NCBI GenBank assembly: GCA_013140575.1
Contig: JABFSN010000086.1
Span: forward strand, 1 to 45,487
DNA from: Phycisphaerales bacterium
Lineage (GTDB): Bacteria > Planctomycetota > Phycisphaerae > UBA1845
Length of the DNA stretch: 45,487 nt
Direction: 5' to 3'
Shown here: piece by piece, positions 1 through 7,909 of the stretch
Layout: each line of letters opens with the position of its first letter
Position numbering within the stretch: the first letter of the stretch is position 1
The notes under the pieces: model-generated
Told to the model about the DNA's origin: nothing
The model's database searches: none
What the model saw: only the letters and a program-made list of their open reading frames with translations
Translations under genes and position numbers: made by a program

Positions 1-120
1 TGTTCTGAACCAACATTTGGAGTTGTAACTATGGCAGCCATACATACTTACACGCAACCTCATCAAGCTTGGCGCGAAATCCTGTTCAACGCGGGGTATG
101 CCGGAGACGCCATGGCGCCT

Positions 121-176
121 AGTCCCGCAGGGACGGCTGAAACCCCGCGGAGCGCTTCAGCCGTCCCTTCGGGACT
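121..176. repeat. Long inverted repeat, 21-base arms
   Basis: Arms at 121-141 and 156-176 pair with a single mismatch around a 14-base GC-rich loop. There is no T-tract, so it is not a classical terminator. It is the largest hairpin of the repeat array at the left end and could form a very stable stem in RNA or single-stranded DNA. Confidence 0.8.
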
Positions 177-488
177 ATGGGTTCCCGGCGGTGCCGTCAT
201 CCCAGCACTGAAGTACTGGGCTACACTCACAGCGTCCCCAAGGGACGCTAAACACATACACGGCTCCCGCCGTGGGCTATTCACGGTTGCCGCTCCCGCG
301 GCTTAGAACACCCCGCCGGGAGCGTCGCGCACCCGTCGGGCATCGAGTGCGGGCGGCGGTGCGGCGGTTGCCGCGGGCGGACGAGGTGACGATAATGTAG
401 GGGACGGAGCGTGAGACTAGATAAGAACACCCAAAAGGGAAACCGGGTTTCGTGCGCCCTCCGGGCGGAAAGAATTGGGGAATCCGAT

Positions 489-537
489 CCAGGGACTGAA
501 GTCCCTGGCTAAGATCGTGCGCCCTGCGGGCGAAGAT
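489..537 (+). repeat. 49-base dispersed repeat, copy 1
   Basis: It begins with the palindrome CCAGGGACTGAAGTCCCTGG, followed by CTA and then a second small hairpin of the form GCCCT-n-CGGGC. A near-identical copy lies at 13861-13909, differing at only a few positions in the spacer and second loop. A degenerate half (GCGCCCTCCGGGCGGAAAG) also occurs just upstream near 453-471. The conserved TGAA apex and variable stem suggest a REP-like family. Confidence 0.8.
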
Positions 538-642
538 AGGAGCGTCATAATCCGGGCGAAGATTCGCGGGTCATGATGGAATCGGTTTCCCTATTCTGTG
601 GTTCTATTTAGAAACGCGGCCGGCGGGCCGAGAGGGACGTTC

Positions 643-1398
643 ATGAACACGGATTTCAGCAGCGTGTGCGACGAGTTCTACGTCAGTTGCCGGCTGTTTC
701 TGAAGCTGGACCTGGCGTTGGAACGCGAGACGGCGTTGCATTTTTTCGATCGGGTGCGGAAGGAATTTCCGGGGATGCAGAAGTTCCGCCGCCGGGACGA
801 CGGATGCCTGGTGCTGGAGGAGGAACCCAAGGACGGTCCGTCGCGGCGCTGGATCCGGCTGGAGCCCAACAGCCTGCGGTTCGGGCATTACGCACCCGGC
901 GAAATCGACGACGTGCGGCGATTGGCCGCGGTCATCCTCGAACACGCCCCGTACCATCTGACGTTCAGCGAGCTGGATTACGATCATCTGGAGGTGGTCT
1001 ACGGGTTCGATCTGGAATACCGCGGCAACCACGACCAGTTGTTGGCCGAGACGTTGCTGTCGGACCATCCGCTGGGGCAGTTTCTGCTGGGCGATGACTC
1101 GTCGCACGCGATCGACGCGCAACCGTACCTGGGCATCGCGTTGACGCCGGGTTGCGACCTGCAAGCCTACATTGAGACCAAATCGCGGACCAGCAGTTAC
1201 GAAGTGCGCACCGGCGAATACGAGATGGCGCCGCTGTCGGTGTTCCTGACGCTGCGCAAATACTGGCTGGTGGGGCAGGACGCGGCGTTGACGGACATGG
1301 CCGCGAAGCTGTTCGACCGGGCCAACGAATTGGCCGCGGGGAAGGTGGTGCCGTTGCTGGTGAATCCGCTGGCCTTGGCGATCGCCAGCCGGCTGTGA
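643..1398 (+). CDS. Conserved-looking hypothetical protein, 251 aa
   Basis: I do not recognise the family. The ATG at 643 is preceded by GAGAGGGACG, a good ribosome binding site, so the longer frame starting at 598 is not used here. The protein has no signal peptide or membrane segment. It is acidic and mixed alpha/beta in appearance, with several Trp/Tyr-rich stretches (RRWIRLEP near 67, TLRKYWLVG near 205) and a central acidic LLGDDSSHAID region. There is no recognisable catalytic motif. Codon use matches the GC-rich genes around it, so it looks native rather than recently acquired. It stands alone ahead of a toxin-antitoxin pair. Confidence 0.75.
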   Translation: MNTDFSSVCDEFYVSCRLFLKLDLALERETALHFFDRVRKEFPGMQKFRRRDDGCLVLEEEPKDGPSRRWIRLEPNSLRFGHYAPGEIDDVRRLAAVILEHAPYHLTFSELDYDHLEVVYGFDLEYRGNHDQLLAETLLSDHPLGQFLLGDDSSHAIDAQPYLGIALTPGCDLQAYIETKSRTSSYEVRTGEYEMAPLSVFLTLRKYWLVGQDAALTDMAAKLFDRANELAAGKVVPLLVNPLALAIASRL

Positions 1399-1476
1399 TG
1401 CGGTTTGTTCCGGCGCCCCTCGTGAAAACGGATGGGGTGTTGTACGACGACGAAGAAGAAGGGTGGCGAGGTGGGA

Positions 1477-1701
1477 ATGGATTCAGGCATTTCCGTGGAC
1501 CGCATTTTGGGCCTTCCCGCGGACGAGCGGCTACGAATCGTTGAGGCGATCTGGGACAGCATCGCCGCAGAGCCGGAGTCACTGCCGGTGACCGATGCGC
1601 AGAAGCGCGAGATCGCGGCACGACTGGCTGAATACCGTCGGAATCCCGGGAGCGCGATACCGTGGGCAGAGGCCCGTCGGCGACTTGAGAACGGGCGGTG
1701 A
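1477..1701 (+). CDS. Antitoxin, addiction-module component (TIGR02574/Unstab_antitox type)
   Basis: This small 74-aa protein has the typical layout of the putative addiction module component family: an N-terminal hydrophobic helix (ILGLPADERLRIVEAIWDSI) and a charged C-terminal half ending in a WAEARRRL motif. In this family the first part resembles RelB-type antitoxins and the C-terminus wraps the toxin. ATG 1477 has GGTGGCGAGGTGGGA upstream; an in-frame ATG at 1432 would add 15 low-complexity residues and is less likely. The stop codon overlaps the GTG start of the next gene (GTGA), so antitoxin and toxin are translationally coupled. Autorepression is usual for such modules but no operator is evident. 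Confidence 0.88.
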   Translation: MDSGISVDRILGLPADERLRIVEAIWDSIAAEPESLPVTDAQKREIAARLAEYRRNPGSAIPWAEARRRLENGR

Positions 1702-1997
1702 AGCCGCGCCTGGAAATCCTCCCGCAGGCGCTGGGCGACATCGTCGACGCACGTCATTGGTACGAAGATCAGCGCCCCGGTCTGGGGATTGAATTCGAAC
1801 GCACGATCGAGGCGGCGCTGGTCGGAATCGAGCGATTTCCAAAACTGTATCCCCAGGTCGTAGGCGACATTTGGCGGTGTTTCCTCGGACGATTTCCATA
1901 CGGCATCTTCTACGAAGTGCCGAGCGAGGATTCGATCCTCATCGTCGCGGTATTCCATGCGTCGCGCGACCCCGGGAGCTGGGCCGAGCGCTTCTGA
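1698..1997 (+). CDS. RelE/ParE-family toxin
   Basis: The 99-aa protein matches the RelE/ParE toxin fold by pattern: the N-terminal strand LEILPQALGDIVDARHWYEDQ, the helix with RPGLGIEFERTIEAAL, the central IERFPKLYPQV, and the C-terminal RFPYGIFYEV followed by an IVAVFHASRDP strand. RelE/ParE toxins either cleave ribosome-bound mRNA or poison gyrase; the sequence does not decide which, although the ending HASRDP-W is typical of the ParE-like branch found with TIGR02574 antitoxins. The GTG start at 1698 overlaps the antitoxin stop. The gene ends 77 bases before gatB, a tRNA-amidotransferase gene, with no visible terminator between. Confidence 0.9.
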   Translation: MKPRLEILPQALGDIVDARHWYEDQRPGLGIEFERTIEAALVGIERFPKLYPQVVGDIWRCFLGRFPYGIFYEVPSEDSILIVAVFHASRDPGSWAERF

Positions 1998-2074
1998 TGC
2001 ACACCGATCGATTTCGATGTAGAATTGCCATGCTGCGGCCGCGGCCGCGTCCGCGGATCGGCAGGGCGTAAACG

Positions 2075-3565
2075 ATGGGACATAAGGCGTCGGACATTGA
2101 GGCGCGATTGATCGTGGGATTCGAGACCCATGTTCAGTTGGCGACGAACACCAAGCTGTTTTGCGGCTGCGCGGTCGCGTTCGGGGAGACGCCCAACAGC
2201 CGGATGTGCCCGGTGTGTCTGGGGTTGCCGGGGGCGTTGCCGGTGATGAACCGGCGGGCGTTCGATTTCGCGGTGCTGACGGGGTTGGCGCTGGGGTGCA
2301 AGATCAGTGTCCATACCAAGTGGGATCGCAAGAGCTACTACTATCCGGACCTGCCCAAGAACTACCAGATCAGCCAGTACGATCTGCCGCTGGCCCACGA
2401 CGGAGCATTTGAGATTCCGTCTGAAGGCGGGTCGAAGCGCGTGGGCATCATTCGTGCGCATCTCGAAGAAGACGCGGGCAAGAATCTGCACGATCAGGGC
2501 GATTACAGCCTGGTCGATTTGAACCGGGCCGGGACGCCGCTGCTGGAGATCGTCACCCGGCCGGAGATCAACTCGCCTGACGAGGCGTACGTGTATTGCA
2601 CGGAGTTGCAGCGGCTGGTGACGTATCTGGGCGTGTCGCACGGGGTGATGCAGAAGGGGCAGATGCGCTTCGAGCCGAACATCAACGTCGAGATCACGGC
2701 CGGCGGGCAGACGTTCCGCACGCCGATTTCCGAAGTGAAGAATCTGAACAGTTTTCGGTCGGTGCGCGGGGCGGTCGAATTCGAATTTCGCCGGCAGGTG
2801 CAGGACTGGCTGGCCGATCACGATTATCAGTTCAAGAAGCGTCCGAACGAGAACCGGGGGTGGGACGACGAGCGGGGCGTGACCGTGTTCCAGCGGGAAA
2901 AAGAGGCGGCGCATGATTACCGGTATTTCCCGGACCCGGACCTGGTGCCCGTCGAGGTTGACACGGCGTGGTTGAACGGTGTCCGCGAGTCGTTGCCGGA
3001 ACTGCCGCTGGCCCGGCGCATGCGGTTTGAATTGCAATACGGAGTGACGGCCGACGACGCCGCGACGCTGGTCGCCGATCGCGAGACGGCCGACTGCTTC
3101 GAATCGGCGGCCGAGCGGGCGGGAGCGCCGCAGACGACGGCCAAGCAGTTTTTGAACGTCTGGTCGCGGTTCGCCAACGACCGCGGCGTCAGCGTCGGCC
3201 GTCTCGCCGTGTCGGCTGAACGCATGGGCGAACTGGCCGCGATGGTCGATCAGCGGGTGGTCAGCGCGACGGCCGCCAATCAGATTGCCGAGCGGATGAT
3301 GTCGTCATCCGACGAACCGCGGCAGTTGGCCGAGTCGATGGGGCTGGTGACGGTGGCCGACGAGGGGCAACTTGATTCGTGGGTGGCCGGCGTGTTCGCG
3401 GGCAATGAAAAGGCAGTGAAGGACGCGATCGCCAATCCCAAGAAGACGCAGGCGGCGGTCGGGTTCCTGCGCGGGCAGGTGATGAAGGCATCGGGCGGCA
3501 AGGCCGACCCGCGGCTGGCGGGCGATAAGATCGAGGCGCGTCTGGCGGCGATGCGGGCGGGGTGA
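2075..3565 (+). CDS. gatB: Aspartyl/glutamyl-tRNA(Asn/Gln) amidotransferase subunit B
   Basis: GatB is the tRNA-binding kinase-like subunit of GatCAB, which converts Glu-tRNA(Gln) and/or Asp-tRNA(Asn) into the amidated forms. The protein is 496 aa, the usual length. The N-terminal catalytic cradle is evident: GFETHVQL, the Cys pairs around LFCGCAV and MCPVCLGLPGALPVMN, then RKSYYYPDLPKNYQISQYD, and HLEEDAGK. The helical and YqeY-like C-terminal tail ends in AVGFLRGQVMKASGGKADP. gatA and gatC are not in this window, so the operon is dispersed. The stop codon overlaps the start of a Fic gene as TGATG, giving translational coupling to a protein unrelated to tRNA amidation. Confidence 0.98.
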   Translation: MGHKASDIEARLIVGFETHVQLATNTKLFCGCAVAFGETPNSRMCPVCLGLPGALPVMNRRAFDFAVLTGLALGCKISVHTKWDRKSYYYPDLPKNYQISQYDLPLAHDGAFEIPSEGGSKRVGIIRAHLEEDAGKNLHDQGDYSLVDLNRAGTPLLEIVTRPEINSPDEAYVYCTELQRLVTYLGVSHGVMQKGQMRFEPNINVEITAGGQTFRTPISEVKNLNSFRSVRGAVEFEFRRQVQDWLADHDYQFKKRPNENRGWDDERGVTVFQREKEAAHDYRYFPDPDLVPVEVDTAWLNGVRESLPELPLARRMRFELQYGVTADDAATLVADRETADCFESAAERAGAPQTTAKQFLNVWSRFANDRGVSVGRLAVSAERMGELAAMVDQRVVSATAANQIAERMMSSSDEPRQLAESMGLVTVADEGQLDSWVAGVFAGNEKAVKDAIANPKKTQAAVGFLRGQVMKASGGKADPRLAGDKIEARLAAMRAG

Positions 3566-4926
3566 TGGAACTGATACTGCCGGATCAAATCGCGCTGGAT
3601 GAAGTGTCGCGGGCGCTCATGCGCGACATTGAAGAAACGGCGCGTCAAGTGAATGAATACCGTCCTCTCCCGCCGGACGTCGTTCGGCGCATTCAAGACG
3701 AACTTCTGCCCAAACGCGTCCATGACAGCAACGCGATCGAGGGCAACACGCTGAACTTCCGCGAGACCATGATGATTCTCGAAACGGGGAAACTGATTCC
3801 GGGCAAGCATCGGGAGGCCCAGGAAGCACTAAACCTGGGGAAAGCTGCACGCGCGCTCGGCGAGATTCCGGCCGATGACCGATCCATTCATGCGCGCGAG
3901 AGGTTTCTGGGCATTCACGAAATAGTGTTGCGCGACATCGACGATCAGTGGGCGGGGCGCTTTCGGGAGTGCGGAGTCACGATCGGCACGGCGAAATGGA
4001 AGCCGCCGGAATACAGCGTCGTGCCGACGCTGGTCGACCGCGTGTTGGAGCGCCTCGCATCGCCGGGCGAAGAATCGCCGCTGCTGGCCGGCGTCTGGGC
4101 GCATTGGGCGATCGCGGCCATTCACCCCTTCGCGGACGGAAACGGCAGGATGACGCGCTTGTGGCAGGACCTTGTCTTCGTGCAATCTGGACTAACTTTT
4201 GCCATTATCCAAAAGGATGAGCAACAGGATTACTACGATTCGCTGGACCAAGCCGGCGACGGCGACTTCAATCCGCTGTTGCAGTTGATTGGAGGCAGGA
4301 TGTTGAAGACGTTTGACCGCTACCTGTCGGCAATCGGAAAAGAGAAAGAAACCGAAGAATGGGTGACGGAGCTGGTGGGTGAGGCCGACGACCGGGCGTC
4401 GCAGAAGCGTCAACGTGAGTACATGGTGTGGGCCAGGATTATGGAACGCCTGCGATTCGAATTCGAGGTGTACGCAGGGAAAATCAGCGAACGATCGCGG
4501 GAAATCGTCGCGCAGGCACGGGAGTATCCGATCATCAATCAGCAGGCGTGGGAGAATCTCGCGCAAGGCGTGCCCGTGAAAAAGACCTGGTTTTTTACGG
4601 TCGAGTTTCGATGCGCCGCAAAGTTCCGTCGCTACTATTTCTTTTTCGGCAAGCACTATTGGACCGATCTCGACACGCCCGTGGAACGAAGAAGTGGTGT
4701 GTGCCTTCTGATCGGCGAGTCCGATTCACCCGGTGCGCAGGGTGCGCGCCTGGACGAGATCGACGGCTGCCCGATTTCTCTGCGGGAGTTGTTCGTCGCT
4801 GGGGAGCGGCTGAATCGTGCCCGATTCGATTTCGAGGCTAACAAAGTCGTCTATGATCGCGACATCGATCCGGGTCAGGTGGCTCGAGATTTTTGTGCCG
4901 ATGTCGTTCGGCATCGGTTGACGTGA
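3565..4926 (+). CDS. Fic-family AMP-transferase with intramolecular inhibitory motif
   Basis: Fic proteins transfer AMP (occasionally other nucleotide moieties) to hydroxyl side chains of target proteins. The active-site motif HPFADGNGRMTR is intact at residues 187-198, with the catalytic His187. Upstream, S55-NAI-E59-G60 matches the (S/T)xxxE(G/N) inhibitory helix, so this is a class II, self-restrained Fic needing no separate antitoxin. The C-terminal 230 or so residues follow the Fic core with a charged, predicted helical region and then an aromatic-rich region (KKTWFFTVEFRC, RRYYFFFGKHYW) that I do not recognise. The protein is 453 aa from ATG 3565; GTG 3562 is also possible. Its ATG overlaps the gatB stop (TGATG), implying coupled expression. 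Confidence 0.92.
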   Translation: MELILPDQIALDEVSRALMRDIEETARQVNEYRPLPPDVVRRIQDELLPKRVHDSNAIEGNTLNFRETMMILETGKLIPGKHREAQEALNLGKAARALGEIPADDRSIHARERFLGIHEIVLRDIDDQWAGRFRECGVTIGTAKWKPPEYSVVPTLVDRVLERLASPGEESPLLAGVWAHWAIAAIHPFADGNGRMTRLWQDLVFVQSGLTFAIIQKDEQQDYYDSLDQAGDGDFNPLLQLIGGRMLKTFDRYLSAIGKEKETEEWVTELVGEADDRASQKRQREYMVWARIMERLRFEFEVYAGKISERSREIVAQAREYPIINQQAWENLAQGVPVKKTWFFTVEFRCAAKFRRYYFFFGKHYWTDLDTPVERRSGVCLLIGESDSPGAQGARLDEIDGCPISLRELFVAGERLNRARFDFEANKVVYDRDIDPGQVARDFCADVVRHRLT

Positions 4927-4941
4927 TCAGGGATCGCACGG

Positions 4942-5442
4942 ATGAAAACAAACATGCTATGCGCGTTGATGATGATGGCGTCGATGTTTTCCGGTTGTTC
5001 GCCGACGGAGCCCAATGAATTGGATAAGCTGGGTGTGACCACAGTGAAGGCGAAAACATTGACCGTTCAGGCCTGGATCGCCGACGAGTCGGAGGAGCGG
5101 TTCAAGGGGCTGATGTTCGTCACGGCCGGGGAAATGGCGTCGTTGCCGGACGGACACGACCGGGGAATGATCTTCATTTTCCAAGGGGATCAGACCGGCG
5201 GGTTCTGGATGCGGAACACGATCATCGATCTGGACATCGCGTTCATCCGCGAGGACGGGACCGTTGTCGATACGTTCACCATGAAAGCACTGGACGAGTC
5301 TTCCTACACGCCGAGGTCCGCCTATCGATACGCGCTGGAGGTCAACGCCGGCGTGCTCGGCAAGCACGGCATCCGCGCCGGCGACCAAGTGGACCTGTCG
5401 GCGGTTCGCGCCAAATCCCCGGAGCATCCCAAGCCCCGTTGA
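4942..5442 (+). CDS. DUF192 lipoprotein
   Basis: This 166-aa exported protein has a short N-terminal hydrophobic stretch and a lipobox-like FSGC, placing the acylated Cys at residue 19. The DUF192 domain fills the rest: RFKGLMFV, then GMIFIFQGDQTGGFWMRNTIIDL-type core and the IREDGTVVDTF strand, ending in a VNAGVLGKHGIRAGDQV segment. The biochemical role of DUF192 is not established. It lies 15 bases after the Fic gene on the same strand, so it may be co-transcribed, but there is no functional link. The first residue of the lipobox is Phe rather than Leu, so lipidation is likely rather than certain. Confidence 0.9.
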   Translation: MKTNMLCALMMMASMFSGCSPTEPNELDKLGVTTVKAKTLTVQAWIADESEERFKGLMFVTAGEMASLPDGHDRGMIFIFQGDQTGGFWMRNTIIDLDIAFIREDGTVVDTFTMKALDESSYTPRSAYRYALEVNAGVLGKHGIRAGDQVDLSAVRAKSPEHPKPR

Positions 5443-5718
5443 GCGGCGGCCGGTCATCCAAAGCCGTGCGTGTTTAGCGTAGTCCACCTGTTTCAGAGCA
5501 CCGGTCGCGAGCCCGGTGATGGGAGGATCGAAGGCGCCCCGCGTTTCAAGAGACCGCGGGCTTGCGCCCGCGGCTCGGATTCGGGGTTCCCCACGCGACG
5601 CACGTACCTAAAGCCGGTCGTACGGCAGACCGATCCGCCGTTTGGACGGACTGCCGCGCCTGCGCGCTCCGATAACGTCGGCTGGGCTCGGTCGCCTCGC
5701 CGGAAACAGGATTCGCTG
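5443..5718. repeat. Intergenic stretch with a perfect hairpin
   Basis: No gene is supported here. A perfect palindrome with arms CCGCGGGC (5554-5561) and GCCCGCGG (5566-5573) and a TTGC loop sits mid-gap, embedded in repeat-like GC-rich sequence similar in style to the hairpins at the left end. The open frame running through this region is the unused upstream extension of the phosphatase gene. Confidence 0.6.
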
Positions 5719-6894
5719 ATGCACGTATTATTCGTCGGCGCTCGTGATTCGCTTCCGCCGGGCATGAAGGCGCTGGTGAACGAGCGCGGCGGCACGGTCG
5801 AGACGGCGGCCGACATCGCCGCCGCGGTCCGTCAGTCCAAGACGGGGGCAATCGACGCGGTGGTGGTCGACGGTGATCAGGTGGCGTCGAGCGAGGCCCG
5901 TGCGTTTTTGCGGACCATGGACGCGCGGCGCATTGCATCGGTGATCGTCGGCGGGGCCACGGCGAGTTTCGAACCGGGCGACGGGTCGTTGACCGATCTG
6001 GCGGGCGCGGATGTTTCCAAGGAGGAGATCGAGCGGCGGCTGACCACGCTGGCCCGGTTTCAGTCGCATTTGCGGCGGCTGGAAGACGAGTTGGAAAATA
6101 TGTCGCGGCTGACCCGCCGGCTGAGCCAGCATTTTCGGGAAGTGGACGAGGAGATGCGTCTGGCGTCGCGCTTGCAGCACGATTTCCTGCCGCGCGGAAT
6201 CGAACGCGTCGGTCGCCTGCGTTTCGGCACGCTGTACCGACCGGCCGCGTGGGTGTCGGGCGACATTTACGACATTCAGCGTCTGGACGAGACGCACGTT
6301 GGGTTTTATATCGCCGACGCCGTCGGGCACGGGATGGCCGCCGGTCTGTTGACCATGTATTTGAAGCGGGCGTTGGTCACGAAACGCATTGACGGGTCAA
6401 GCTACGAAATCGTCGACCCGAGCGAAGCATTGCAACGGTTGAACGACGGGCTGGTGCAACACGCGCTGCCCAATTGCCAGTTTGTCACGGCGTGTTACGC
6501 GGTCATCAACACCGAAACGCTGGTGATGCGCTACGCCCGCTGCGGGCATCCGTACCCGCTGCTAATCAGTCGCGACGGTCAGGCATCGGAATTGAAATCG
6601 CCCGGCGGATTGATGGGCCTGTTTGCGGGCATGGATTGCCCGACATACGAAACGCATTTGCAGCCCGGCGACAAGGTGTTCCTGTACACCGACGGCATCG
6701 AGTGCCCGTTTGACGGCGAGCCGCCGGTCGAGCCCCACGAATTCGGCGGTCATCGCGGCGTGCTGGCGTCGCTGGCAGTCCACTCCGCGGCCGACGCCAT
6801 CGCCGGGCTGACCCAGCGGCTCGACGGACAGAAGGGCTCGCTGATGCCCGACGACGACATCACGGTCGTGGTCGTGGAAGTCGACGGGGGTTAA
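5719..6894 (+). CDS. Receiver-like domain plus SpoIIE/RsbU-type PP2C serine phosphatase
   Basis: This 391-aa protein has a response-regulator-like N-terminus (about 1-110). That domain keeps an Asp at the end of strand 3 (D51 in VVVDGDQ) but lacks the acidic pair after strand 1, so it looks degenerate. A coiled-coil linker follows (about 112-150), then the PP2C/SpoIIE catalytic domain. Metal-binding signatures are VSGDIYDI (179-186), ADAVGHGMAAG (199-209), LYTDGIEC and the terminal DDDITVVVVEV. Relatives such as RsbU dephosphorylate anti-anti-sigma factors in partner-switching stress control; a target is not encoded nearby. ATG 5719 is chosen because the upstream in-frame extension crosses repeat DNA. 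Confidence 0.93.
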   Translation: MHVLFVGARDSLPPGMKALVNERGGTVETAADIAAAVRQSKTGAIDAVVVDGDQVASSEARAFLRTMDARRIASVIVGGATASFEPGDGSLTDLAGADVSKEEIERRLTTLARFQSHLRRLEDELENMSRLTRRLSQHFREVDEEMRLASRLQHDFLPRGIERVGRLRFGTLYRPAAWVSGDIYDIQRLDETHVGFYIADAVGHGMAAGLLTMYLKRALVTKRIDGSSYEIVDPSEALQRLNDGLVQHALPNCQFVTACYAVINTETLVMRYARCGHPYPLLISRDGQASELKSPGGLMGLFAGMDCPTYETHLQPGDKVFLYTDGIECPFDGEPPVEPHEFGGHRGVLASLAVHSAADAIAGLTQRLDGQKGSLMPDDDITVVVVEVDGG

Positions 6895-7909
6895 ACGCCG
6901 CCGTGGCCGCGGCGCGAATCGGTTGAGTGCACAGGGCTCGCCGACATCACACGTGACCGCGAGTACCCTGACCGAACCGCCCGCGTTATTCACTTGTCAA
7001 AGAGCTTCGCGTCGCGGCGGCGGAAACCGACCCCGCGTGCGCCGGCCGCGGCCGACGGCCAACATGGGCGGCGGCGTTCGGGTGCATCGATTTGAATCAC
7101 ACCGGAAAGAAGCGTTGCACCAACCAGAAACCAGATACTGGAAACTGGAGAGAGCGGCACGCTTCGTCTCCGGGGACTTCCCAATCAACTCCCCCGCCTC
7201 GGAAGCGGTGGGTCACCCAAGCACCCCCAAAGCACACGGGGCGGAAACCGACCCCGCGACGCGACGAGGGAGATTGGCGCGCGCCGAACTTCCCCGTCAT
7301 CTAAGTAACTCCGGCAGCGCGCTAAAGATTTTTCGGATTCGTCGATCAGCGGCGGGCGGGGTCGGGCGCGGCGTGATTATAGGACGGAAAACGAAGGGAA
7401 CGCGTCCCCGACCATATTCTAACGGCCGTTGGCCCGCCCGCTGACCCCGGCGGGGGAACCGCTGACCTCAGCGGACGAGCCGCCCATCGAAGTGCACTGC
7501 TCGTAGCAAGTTGCGGTTGAGCCCGCCCAGCGCGCGAATAGGCCAGGCCAAGAGGCGAATCAGTAGCGCCACCGATGGACCTCACGGCGCGGAGCGGAAG
7601 TTCGATAACGCGAACATTGATTCGCCTGCGCATCCCTCTTTCCAAGAATTCCGTCGATTCAGCTTGACAAATGGACTGGCGTATAATATCTTTGGTGGTA
7701 GCGAGGCTGATCGCGTTCCGGCTTGAAGTTGGGACGAAAGCGGGCGGCACTACGCGGGTTCTGATCGTGAGCGTTCTGCTCGATCCGATTTCCCCTCGCC
7801 TGAATATGGGATTTCACTGCCGGCGGAAGGTCCGCGCGTCGTGGGCTCTCCAATCGGTGGGTTTTCGTTCCGCGCCCGGCTTGATGTCGGGCAGAAAGGA
7901 TTGTGTTTC
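6895..7909. other. Kilobase gap: repeats, then leader of the GHKL gene
   Basis: No gene with credible composition is visible. A 19-base direct repeat, GGCGGAAACCGACCCCGCG, occurs at 7019-7037 and 7240-7258. A perfect hairpin CCGCTGA-CC-TCAGCGG lies at 7459-7474, next to a second imperfect hairpin of similar form at about 7438-7456. From about 7650 the sequence becomes AT-richer and holds a promoter-like pair at 7664-7692, leaving a roughly 210-base untranslated leader before the ATG at 7910. No tRNA or known riboswitch was recognised. Confidence 0.6.
7664..7692 (+). promoter_or_regulatory. Sigma-70-like promoter for the GHKL ATPase gene
   Basis: A perfect TTGACA at 7664-7669 is followed after 17 bases by TATCTT (7687-7692). 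A perfect TATAAT at 7682-7687 is only 12 bases away, too close for standard spacing. Either way this is the most canonical promoter-like sequence in the window, and it lies upstream of an isolated, probably acquired gene. A start site near 7700 would give a leader of about 210 bases. Confidence 0.5.

Larger units (their letters stand above)
1..642. repeat. Non-coding leader packed with hairpin (REP-like) repeats
   Basis: No convincing gene lies here; the open frames at the left end run through palindromes. A long inverted repeat has 21-base arms at 121-141 and 156-176 with one mismatch and a 14-base loop. Further hairpins follow: CCCAGCACTGAAGTACTGGG at 201-220, AGCGTCCC-CAA-GGGACGCT at 231-249, and two short hairpins with TCCC loops around 260-305. 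A 49-base element at 489-537 recurs almost unchanged at 13861-13909. Many of the hairpins are followed by GGCTA or a close variant, suggesting one family of mobile or REP-type elements. The stretch from 550 to 642 shows only the ribosome binding site of the next gene. Confidence 0.7.

Noticed and set aside
31-306. 91-codon frame at the left end
   Set aside because: It runs through at least four palindromic repeats; the residues are translated hairpins, not a protein.
121-540. Possible CRISPR array at the left end
   Set aside because: The repeats are palindromes of differing sequence and spacing, without constant direct repeats, unique spacers or any cas gene.
7682-7687. Perfect TATAAT as -10 box with the TTGACA at 7664
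   Set aside because: Spacing is only 12 bases. The overlapping TATCTT at 17 bases is the more acceptable partner, so the TATAAT itself was not used as the main -10 call.
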